Assembly (NCBI GenBank): GCA_024114885.1
Contig: CP099419.1
Span: forward strand, 4,216,001-4,280,000
Source of the DNA: Septoria linicola
Taxonomy: Eukaryota; Ascomycota; Dothideomycetes; Mycosphaerellales; Mycosphaerellaceae
DNA length: 64,000 nucleotides
Direction: 5' to 3'
Part shown: positions 20,774-28,902 of the stretch, piece by piece
Numbering within the stretch: the first letter of the stretch is position 1
Layout of the letters: every line of letters begins with the position of its first letter
Made by a program: the position numbers and the translations under genes
Notes under the pieces: model-generated
What the model was told of the DNA's origin: nothing
Database searches by the model: none
What the model saw: only the letters and a program-made list of their open reading frames with translations

Positions 20774-21702
20774 TTAGCAGACTAGAAGCATTCGTCAGCA
20801 GATTGAACTTCGTGTCAGTGGGGTTCGTACTTACTTCCGATCACTCCGTTCACGGGAATATCAATCGATGTCGTATAGCTAGCAGCGTCACTCAAAAGAT
20901 AGACATAAGCACCGCCCAACTCCTCCACCTCCGCTAAGCGTGGCATGCCTCCATAGTACTTGAGTTGCTGCTCCCAGTCAGGCTGCTGAGGTACCCAGTA
21001 AGTCATTGCAGTATTGACTAAACCAGGAGAGACCGAGTTTACGCGAATGTTGTATTGAGCCCATTCCATGGCCAGAGTATGTGTCATGTTACGGACTCCA
21101 GCTTTGGAAGCACCATATGGTGCAGATGGTACACGTTTGTTGGGTCGATAGGATGCCATGGATGCTGTGAAGACAATGCTGCCTTTGACACCCAACTTAA
21201 TGAATGCTCTAGCCGCAACGCGAGCACAGTAGAAGGCGCCGTAGAGGTTGATGGAAAACAGCTGGTTGATCTCTTCTGGGGTGAAGTCTAGTGCGGCTTT
21301 GTGCTTCGTGCGTCCGGCGTTGACGACCATTCCATTCAATGTCCCAGCTTGCTCGATTATTTTGGTCACGGCTTGCGCAGCACTCTCTTCGACTGTTACA
21401 TCGGCCTTGAGAGCGTGGAGCTTTCCTGGGTACTTCTTCTGCACGGCGAGAAAGTCGTCGCCAACATCCCCGATGTCGATAGAGTAGACGTGAGCTGCGC
21501 CGTTGCTGAGGCAGGAGTTGGCAATACCAAGGCCGATTCCCCTGTTCGCACCAGTGATGGCAATCACTTTGCCAGCGAGCTGAATCTGTGTGACTGGCGT
21601 AGTGGCTGCGCTGGATCCATTTGTGGCACCATTTAGGTGTAGCTCAGCGTGGCCGTTTTCAGTCGTGCCAGCTGAGCCGTTGGATGTTCCGTTGATTGCC
21701 AT
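20774..21702 (-). CDS. Short-chain dehydrogenase/reductase (polyol or ketose type)
   Basis: Main exon 21702-20835, probable tiny last exon 20781-20774. GTAAGT at 20834-20829 and CTGAC with TAG at 20782 define a 53-nt intron; splicing ends the protein VIGIC (291 residues), while reading on gives ...GSKYEPH (295). Classical SDR: TGANRGIG loop, VVNAGRT, FTASMAS, YGASK, then PGLVNTAMT. The first 45 residues are an Asn/Gly/Ser/Thr-rich extension with repeated NG(T/S) units. The fold type resembles fungal arabinitol, mannitol, sorbose or xylulose reductases; substrate unknown. It is divergent from the aldolase over 441 bp, consistent with shared control. The unusual part is the NG-rich leader, which is not a signal peptide. 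Confidence 0.83.
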
Positions 21703-22143
21703 GTTGTTATTGAGTCAAAGAGAGTGCAGTCGTTGATCTTGAACGATATAGATTGACTAACAAGGGCGATGGGCAGTGGACTGAAGGAGGCTCTTAGGTG
21801 AAATCGTGATACTTACATCGCAAACTCCTCATATTGTACCATGTCGAGTCGTGTCGGCATCTGGGATGTGTACGGAGGCGAGAAGAAGCTTGGGAACAAA
21901 TCCACATGAGCAACCCGGGCCCCAGCTGGCGAGCCACTTCGCGAGATGAGCCTACAGCCGAGTGAGCTGGCCTCCGGGACGATCCGCCAGGACTGCAGTG
22001 TTGCAACATCTTCCGAGCTGCGAAGACCTCGTTTCGAAGCGTCTGTTGGAACAAGATGGCTGTAAATGATCGTGCTGGAGCACAAGCTAAAAGAGTTGTC
22101 AAAGATGTTGTAGACGACTGCAAGACAAGCAACACCGACCACC
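21703..22143. promoter_or_regulatory. Divergent promoter between second SDR and class II aldolase
   Basis: 441 bases separating two divergent ATGs, long enough for both promoters. No clear TATA box; scattered CGG/CCG triplets (around 21957-21987) are compatible with a Zn2Cys6 target but not diagnostic. Confidence 0.4.
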
Positions 22144-23117
22144 ATGGGCAGTCTTCCTGCCTTGGCGCAGAACAAGACCGTGCGCATCCTTAGTGATGCT
22201 GAAGCCGGCGGCTACGGTATTGTGGCCAGCATAGTGTATGAGTGTCTCTGTGCAACTGCAGCATCTGTAACTAACGGCTTGCAAGATATAATATCGAACA
22301 CATTGTCGGTGTAGTCAAGGCAGCAGAGCAGAAGCGCTCACCGCTTATCATACAAGTTTTTCCATGGCAGATCATCTTTAGCGATGGCCTTTTGGTCCGC
22401 GCAGCAGCAGATGCAGCATCGCGAGCATCGGTGCCTATAGCTATACATCTCGACCACTGCCAAGACGAAGCTCTGGTCAGATTTGCCGCGGATAATCTTC
22501 CCTTCGATTCAATCATGGTCGACATGTCGCATCACGAAAAGGCCGAAAATTTGGCAAAGACCAAGGAATTAGTCGCCTATTGCCATGCTCGGGGAATAGC
22601 GACCGAAGCGGAGCCTGGTAGAATTGAGGGCGGCGAAGATGGTGTTGCAGATACGGTCGATATGGAGGGAGTCTTGACGACGCCAGAAGAAGTAGAGGAA
22701 TTCATAGCCACTGGTGTTGACTTCTTAGCGCCTGCGATCGGAAATGTGCATGGCGAGTATGGTCCAGGCGGACCGAATTTGGACTTAGCGAGGTGAGCTC
22801 GCCAACGTTGGTTTTTGGTTAATCTACTGACTAGATTCTGCAGGCTTGAGTCAATACAAGCGCAAGCCAAAGGGCGTGTGCGACTTGTGCTGCATGGCAC
22901 AAATGGCTTCCAAGACGAATTGACTCGTGAATGCATCCAACGAGGCATTAGTAAAATCAATGTCAACAAACTGGTCCTGGAAGACTATAACAAGCATCTC
23001 CAGGCGAACGCGAAAAACATGATCCTCACACAGCTGATGGAGGAGGGCGTGAGACATGTGGTCGCCATGCAGGCTCATCAAATGGATGCTTGCTGGTCCG
23101 CTGGAAAGGCCGCTTGA
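22144..23117 (+). CDS. Class II (zinc) ketose-bisphosphate aldolase family protein
   Basis: Three exons: 22144-22235, 22286-22792 and 22844-23117; 290 residues. Introns of 50 and 51 nt have GTATGA/ACTAAC and GTGAGC/CTGAC. Zinc-binding and active-site motifs are all present: HLDH (about residue 100), DMSHHE, EAEPGRIEGGEDG, APAIGNVHG, VLHGTNGF, and the phosphate-binding GISKINVN. In the family these enzymes cleave or form phosphorylated ketoses (fructose- or tagatose-bisphosphate) using Zn. The short length and Pro in EAEPGRI distinguish it from the main glycolytic fungal enzyme, so a specialised substrate is likely. The cluster contains no kinase, which raises the question of whether an unphosphorylated substrate is used. 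Cytosolic; no targeting signal seen. Confidence 0.87.
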
Positions 23118-24337
23118 TTCGCGCTTCTGGAGCCAAGCCGCGATGGCATAGGCGTCAATACCTCTTACCAGATGGTTTGTGGAACCCACTGCCAGACTTA
23201 TGCCTCCAGGTCGGCAGTGCTTCTAGCATCTCTTGCCGCTGCATCTGTAACACTCTTCGGGTGTGCAATTGAGTCTGTCGCTCGCGATTGAGTCGTTGAG
23301 TGGAGTGTTCACGCGACGCTAAATAAGTGCAGATCACCATAAGCGGCGAAGAAGCAACATATGGGCCCTGTTTAGCAACAGACTTTAATAGCCTGACCTG
23401 ACTTCAATTTGGCTTGCTCTGATGCCATTCGCGCAGAATTGCTACCGGACACGTACAATTAGGCTCCTTGATCCGATACCACCATTTTAGAAATCCGCTT
23501 GCGCAGCGCGTCATACCTGGTCGAAGGGAGAAGACACAGTCCTTGACATCTCCTGAGCTAAACTGATGGGCTCAACCGTGAATGCAAAGCGGGCTAGAAA
23601 CAACTTGAACAGTTTAGCTTCTGTCCTTTGAGGTCATTGGAAGCTGCTTCATCAAGAAGGACTGATTTGAGGCTCGAGGTCATCTTGACAAGGTTCTGCG
23701 CGGTGTTGTGGACGGTGGTGGTGCTAATGTTGTCGTTATTGTTGTTGCACGTGTACTTTGTAGAGCGGAAGTCGGAAAGTTCGGGAGTGATCCGAGGCAC
23801 GAATTTTGGACTTCACGTCCCGTGCCAAGAACTGAAGACATGTTACAATGTTCGTTACGCAGCATTACGATACATCAAGACTCTCAGCACCGAGCACAAG
23901 ATTGATGCCCGGGTATACATGGTTCAATAATATGAAGGACAGGCTCTGGAGCCGGGACCGAGCGCTGAACTGTAGGCCGCGAATTTTACCTCCCAGGATT
24001 TGTTCCAGCGCACACGGGTTAACGTTCAGAGCACACCGTACGGGTATGGATACTAGGGTCTCTATATCAGCTAGGACACTGGAGTGTGAAGCAACGATAT
24101 GTGGCCTCGGCTGTACACGTCACAAAACTGGAAATCATGGTTTCGAAGACGACAGGCCATACACAACGAGCATCGTAGATTTTCTGTCAGCCTTTGCCCT
24201 ATCTCAAGCTTCCATCGCAGCCATAGTGACGTTCCGGAAGAGCGAAGGAATCTCAACGCCGTGCCCCACAAAAGGGATCATATACGATATACTTCTCGCC
24301 CCACTCATCAAGCTATAGCTTCATAGCTTCGCTTGCT
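23118..24337. other. Intergenic; second copy of the diverged repeat, otherwise no gene
   Basis: About 1.2 kb. It holds the repeat copy at 23700-23835 and several short frames (23594-24326) without motifs. Nothing else is supported. Confidence 0.45.
23700..23835. repeat. Copy B of a diverged dispersed repeat
   Basis: Counterpart of 11700-11815. The same ordered blocks occur (GCGGTGTTG, TTATTGTTGT, GAAGTCGG.AAGTTCGG, GGCACGAATTTT, GTGCCAAGAA), with a few extra bases between them. Origin unknown. Confidence 0.45.
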
Positions 24338-24419
24338 GGCTTAATGGTCTAGTGGTATGATTCTTGCTTTGGGTTATCTCGCATGCAAGAGGTCCTTGGT
24401 TCAATTCCGAGTTGAGCCC
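24338..24419 (+). tRNA. tRNA-Pro (TGG) with a short intron
   Basis: Acceptor strands GGCTTAA and TTGAGCC pair (one G-U). The D arm (GGTCTAGTGGTATG) and T arm (CTTGG-TTCAATT-CCGAG) fit. The anticodon stem is CTTGC/GCAAG around TTTGGG, with anticodon TGG. About ten bases after position 37 do not fit the loop and are a typical tRNA intron. The A box and B box are intact. The mature tRNA is about 72 nt before CCA addition. It lies between the aldolase and cyclase genes. Confidence 0.88.
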
Positions 24420-25233
24420 CTTTCTTTTGCCGTTGTCGTGTTGCCGGTCTGCGAAAATGGCGATATTTGGTCGAAGTTTTGCCCTGGCAGCGCGAGCACT
24501 TTCCAGACACTTCAATTTTTGGCGAATGGACGGCCAAATAGCTCCTTTACCTTGCCCTGGCATTGACATTAGCATAGCACATCGCAATGTCCCAGCTCAG
24601 CATGGTTCTTGGACGAAGAGAGTCGTGGCTGGAAATATTCGGAGGTATCGATCGCTCCGCGCCTTCTCCTCTGTTCCGGCCTGTCCCATGCTCCCATCAA
24701 GGTCCTACTACTGTTCTCAAGCAGTCTAGAACTATCAGCTGCGCTCCGACACCTGGCTGCAATACCAGTTCCTGAATAATATTGGTCATGCCAATGTACA
24801 AAGGATACTTCAGAGCAATACCAGTCATGGTCATCGCACCCGCAGCAGCATTTCCAACGACTGATTACCTTTTCCATGGGAAGGACTTCAAACATGTCAG
24901 CTCTCTGATCTCGGCGCACGTGCTGGACAGCAATGGCAATGCTGCTCGAGGAGCCACTGAGCGCTAATAATGTTATCATGTTTCGATCGTTGAATTTGAT
25001 CATTGCCACCGCATTGATGCACCGGCTCACAAGTGGACGAACAACAGCTTAAGAGCTCGCTTGGACGGAGCATAGTTGCAGGCCGACCTCGAGTTACTTC
25101 TTATTCGCCGGGCAAGGACGACGCCAGATAGCTCCCACGCATGAAACTCTGCTGCGGAATGCGAGCATAGAATCATTCACATTGTGCTTCATTGATCGAG
25201 AGCCCAGACACGATGATTGCTGACAAGGCCACG
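24420..25233. other. Intergenic, no gene recognised
   Basis: About 800 bases upstream of the cyclase gene. Overlapping short frames on both strands (24569-25030) lack motifs. Confidence 0.4.
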
Positions 25234-26038
25234 ATGGTACGCACGCTACCTTTTCTAGCTAGAAAGTTCACCACACGACCGACGCTACCTAAGTGCTACC
25301 AGAACTACTCTCCCCAGCCACGGAGATGCCACGCATCCTTCGAAGAAGCCTACGCTCGTCGACCTGAGCCGCGAGCTCTATCACGGCAGTCCAGCTCACC
25401 CGTTCCACCCACCTGTCGTGCTTACGCCATGGGACGCGTATCAGCCAAAGAAAGCTGGCAGCACGATCCTCCGATCCGCCTCCTACTACATCTCGATGAG
25501 CGATCATGCGGGCACTCACGTCGACGCCCCAAAGCACTTCGATCCGACCCCAGGTGCTCTCTCGATCGATCAGATGCCCCTCGAGAACTTCTACACATCA
25601 GCAATATGCCTTGACCTATCACATGTAGAGCTGAAAGCTACAATCAGCGTGCAAGAGATGCAAGAGGCTTTACAAAAGACTGGCGAACAGATCGTAGAGG
25701 GAGATACTATTCTGATATACATGGCGTTCAACAAACGTGTTGCTTTCAGCGATCCTCGATGGCAGCACGACTTCCCTGGTCTGTCACTTGAGGCTGTCCA
25801 CTGGCTCGCGGACGAGGGCTGCAAGATCTTTGGCGTGGATGCCATCAGTCCTGCACCGGAGGGCGAGCCTAACTTCCAGGCTCATAATGCTTGTGGCGAA
25901 AGAGGCATTACACATATCGAAGGCCTGGACAATCTCGAGCAAGTCGTAGGCAATGGTAGATTTCGCTTTATTGGCTTTCCGTTGAAGATCAGAGATGGTA
26001 GTGGAGGTCCGATGCGCGCAGTAGCGCTTTTCGAATGA
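25234..26038 (+). CDS. Cyclase-fold metal hydrolase (kynurenine formamidase-like), start uncertain
   Basis: The supported coding frame runs from about 25349 to the TGA at 26038. Motifs: TLVDLSRELYHGSP, then the metal-binding HAGTHVDAPKHF, IYMAFNK, and FGVDAISPAP, all typical of the cyclase family (PF04199; kynurenine formamidase, isatin hydrolase). No ATG lies in this frame upstream; candidate ATGs at 25213 and 25234 are in another frame, so a 5' intron is needed. GTACGC at 25237 to AAG at 25348 would join ATG to the frame in phase, but the acceptor is weak. The family hydrolyses amides, lactams or related bonds with Mn or Zn. It could be the hydrolytic step of the neighbouring cluster, or unrelated; 2.1 kb and a tRNA separate it from the aldolase. 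Confidence 0.72.
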
Positions 26039-26254
26039 TAGTACAACGCTAGAAAGTACGCTCTGCGTTTTGGGCACCGATGACCCACGGTGTAACTTGC
26101 CACCAGCTCAAGAATGTATACCGAGATCCCCTTACTTCGGTTGACTTCATAGCTTGCCGATGAGCTAAACACGACGTAAGCTTCCGACCAGCTATAGCTG
26201 AATTTCCATACCAATTCACTGACCTAATGGCAATCCTGCACTAGTCCCTTCCCT

Positions 26255-26488
26255 TTACCCCGACTTTGGCTTGCCGAGAAATCTGAGCAACGTCCTCTCG
26301 AGGAAATTTGGTGGTAACTTTTTTGGCACTCGTGGGCTGTCACCTCCGAATTTGCCAGTTGTCCGAAAGCCTGGCAGGACGGACATATTTTTAATTGCTA
26401 TGCCAGCAGCTTCTGGCGCGGGGACTGGAGCTGCATTCGCGACGACTCCAAGCGAGATGAGAGTTGAGAGGAGGATTGTGAAGCGCAT
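26255..26488 (-). CDS. Small secreted protein, paralogue of the 13899 gene
   Basis: 77 residues from a true ATG: signal peptide MRFTILLSTLISLGVVANA followed by APVPAPEAAG, then a basic Cys-free tail ending FLGKPKSG. The leader matches the protein at 13899-14258 almost residue for residue in its first part, and both carry a KNM peptide (IAIKNMSVLPG here). The two genes lie on opposite sides and opposite strands of the putative catabolic cluster. Function unknown; the small secreted basic peptide could be an effector, antimicrobial or surface peptide, none of which is shown by the sequence. Confidence 0.65.
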   Translation of the reverse strand: MRFTILLSTLISLGVVANAAPVPAPEAAGIAIKNMSVLPGFRTTGKFGGDSPRVPKKLPPNFLERTLLRFLGKPKSG

Positions 26489-27322
26489 ATTGCTGATTCT
26501 GCTAATTCATTGAGGTAGAACAGGTGTGACGAGATGAGTTGTCATTCGACACCAGCACCTTATATGGCTTTATAAATTGACTGAGGCCGGCATATTCACA
26601 GCTAGGACTTGTGCACTCCGCGCGCGGGTGCTAGCGACTCTTGGGAACTTATAAACCACCGAAGTATGCCTGGCCTGGTAGGAACATTCGTAGCGCAAAT
26701 CTTAGGCCTCAAATCTGCATTCTAGCTCCACGTTTGCCCAAGTAGCCACGGTTGCGAGCAATGCGAGGTCTGGAATTCTTCGGTATTCTCAATGCATAGA
26801 ACACTCGCTTAGTGGCCTGTTTATGGCAAGCAGCGGTCTAGCGCGGACTGATGCCTAGACCTCAGCGGCCGCATCTGCCGGGGTCACTTCACTCAGTGCG
26901 TCAACACTTTTTGGTGTTATTCCCTCCGGTTTCATCCAAGTATGGGTGTCTCGATACGAAGATGAAGGCGAGGACCCCGACCACGCAGAAAAGAGTATCC
27001 CTTGACACCTCTGTCGCGCCTATGCTTCTGTTCACGAAAGAAAGTAGCTCGACCTGATCCTGCCTACGACGATGCTGGAGTCAGGAAGAGACAACAATGA
27101 GAAGGAAGCTGAGGTTCTAAGATGAGCAATCGTGCTGGAACAATAAATTCATAATAGTTGTGTAAAGCTGTCGACCTTCTTTCGTTTCCTGGGCATGAGC
27201 GACGGCAAGCGATGACAAGCGACAGCCAGTAGTCATACTCTAAAATAGTGTACGCTTTTTAGACTGTGGTCGCTGGGTACGGGAAAAGCTGGCGGATCTT
27301 TGACACCGAGGAGTGGGACAGC
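26489..27322. other. Intergenic; promoters on both sides
   Basis: About 830 bases. Apart from the TATA element at 26561-26578 and a possible 3' splice site (TTTTTAG near 27262), nothing was recognised. Confidence 0.4.
26561..26578 (-). promoter_or_regulatory. TATA box of the 77-residue secreted-protein gene
   Basis: Read on the minus strand, TTTATAAAG lies about 83-90 bases before the ATG at 26488, the same kind of spacing as in its paralogue (76 bases). Confidence 0.5.
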
Positions 27323-27886
27323 ATGCATTCGTCGCTGCTGGAGAAGTTCGGTCTCAGCCCAGCCACTCTTCCCGCTCGTGGCCTTCTTACTCGCGCACCC
27401 AGCGACCCACCAGTCTTCTTCTGTGACGGCTATGAGTCCCACCCTGCCGTGAGTATCGATAGCTTCTGCGTACTCAAGCAAATTATACCTTACTGACTCT
27501 CCACAGGCCTACACTTTCACCCTCGGTAGCGTCGCCGGTGCAGTCTGCCAGGCGTTCGTGTACGGAGCCGAGCAGGCTGGCAAGACACAAGTCGTTCGAC
27601 AGAATGTTCCCACCGTGAACAAAGCTAACGCTATCGCGTTGTTCAAGTACACTTGGAAGAGTGCTCAGTGGGCTACAGCTACCACCTGTGGTGTTGCTAT
27701 GAGCTACGGCATCAACACTGCTTGTGAGAAGATTGAGGATGGTAGGTCCCTAGGTTCTTGCTGACAATGCGTACATAATACTGATCAACTTTTGCAGATT
27801 CGAAGGGCCAGCAGCCAGCTACTCGTGGATTCAGGGAGAGCTATGGCAATGACTGCGATGCAAGCATGGAGGTTGATGCAGCTTAG
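27323..27886 (+). CDS. Hypothetical protein, three visible exons, 5' end uncertain
   Basis: Exons 27323-27448, 27507-27741 and 27798-27886 join in phase (introns 58 and 56 nt with GTGAGT and GTAGGT donors). Not recognised. The protein contains FFCDGYESHPA|AYTFTLGSVAGAVC, a hydrophobic Gly/Ala stretch, and WATATTCGVAMSYGI, suggesting one or two membrane-associated helices, plus several Cys. The coding-like frame continues upstream to 27262, where a pyrimidine-rich TTTTTAG could be an acceptor, so an upstream exon with the true start is likely; the first in-frame ATG is 27323. Confidence 0.55.
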
Positions 27887-28420
27887 ATGTGACCTGCGAT
27901 CTTGTACCACGTGGGCGAGTCGATCAAAGGCTTAGATATGGTGAGTTCAGAACGTTCTTGTGACCGAACACGATCGTTCCAAGATTGGAGCAAGATCTTG
28001 GTGAAAGTAGATATGCCAGGAAAGTAGTATGCTTGTCGTGCATACATGGTTCAAATATCTCCTCGGAGCAAGTATCTCTCATCTAGTGGCTCGTAGCTCG
28101 TCGCTCGAAGCCGAACTCAATGGCACAAAGCCCCCCTTTAAATCCGAGAGCGAACACCAGTAAAACTCTAAATCATGCTCCAAGGATCCGAAACATCCAA
28201 GCTATAGTTGGACGCACGAGTGACTAGTCGATCATTGTGGGGAACATGTGGCTATGCCCTTGTTGGTTTGTTGCTCAACAACAATGACGATCATGATCCA
28301 GCTCGCGTGGTCTGCTCTTGCATATATCAGAGCACCAGACTGCTCATCTAATCGTTCTGTCAAAGCAAGCCTCTCTCGACCACATCCTGAGATCAATATT
28401 CAGACTTGGAGAAGAACACC
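27887..28420. other. Intergenic, nothing recognised
   Basis: 534 bases before the small membrane-protein gene. No motif or structured repeat seen. Confidence 0.45.
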
Positions 28421-28765
28421 ATGTCGAATAAATCTAGTGAAAAAATCTCTGGTACGTGTTGAGTGGCTCGCCGAGTTAACGTCTCGCGTAAGGACAAGTG
28501 CTGAGTGCAATCAGGAATACAACCTATTCAGAGCAATGCTCGGCACACATCCACTGAATCATCATTGGTTTCTGGACTGACCTGGCTTGCCATTACCCTG
28601 CCGGTCCGTATCTTGGGACTTTTTGTGGCATTCTACGCCTGGCAGTTCATCTCGGGCAAGCCTTCAGAGGTTCGAGAGATGAGTTTGTTGCAAGGCTTGA
28701 TCTTGTTCGCCTTCGGGAACTTGTGCGGCGATGTATCTTGGTCGCTTTTGAAGCGTTTGCAGTGA
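28421..28765 (+). CDS. Small membrane protein, two exons
   Basis: Exons 28421-28451 and 28515-28765 join in phase through a 63-nt intron (GTACGT...CAG) to give 93 residues beginning MSNKSSEKISG. Two hydrophobic segments are visible: WLAITLPVRILGLFVAFYAW (about 35-54) and LLQGLILFAFGNLCGDVSW (about 69-87), separated by a charged loop. I do not recognise the family. The short first exon would be missed by a simple frame search. Topology suggests a small integral membrane protein of the secretory path or mitochondria, without evidence to choose. Confidence 0.6.
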
Positions 28766-28902
28766 AGGCTAAAACAAGATCGAAGTAGTCCCAAGTGTTA
28801 GTGCTTGGTTGACGATGAGGCCGAAATGACCGGAAGCTTTAGAGTATAGTCTCAAGAAAGCAATGACAACATAGCGACAAAAGCAATCCGGTTGTCAGAA
28901 CT

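Noticed and set aside
14497..23117. Classical L-rhamnose LRA1-LRA4 cluster
   Set aside because: Only the LRA1-like enzyme is present; no lactonase, dehydratase or LRA4-type aldolase was found in the window.
25192..25614. 140-codon frame overlapping the cyclase start
   Set aside because: Composition is Arg/Pro-rich and shadow-like; the cyclase motifs are in another frame. Its ATGs may still be the real start before an intron.
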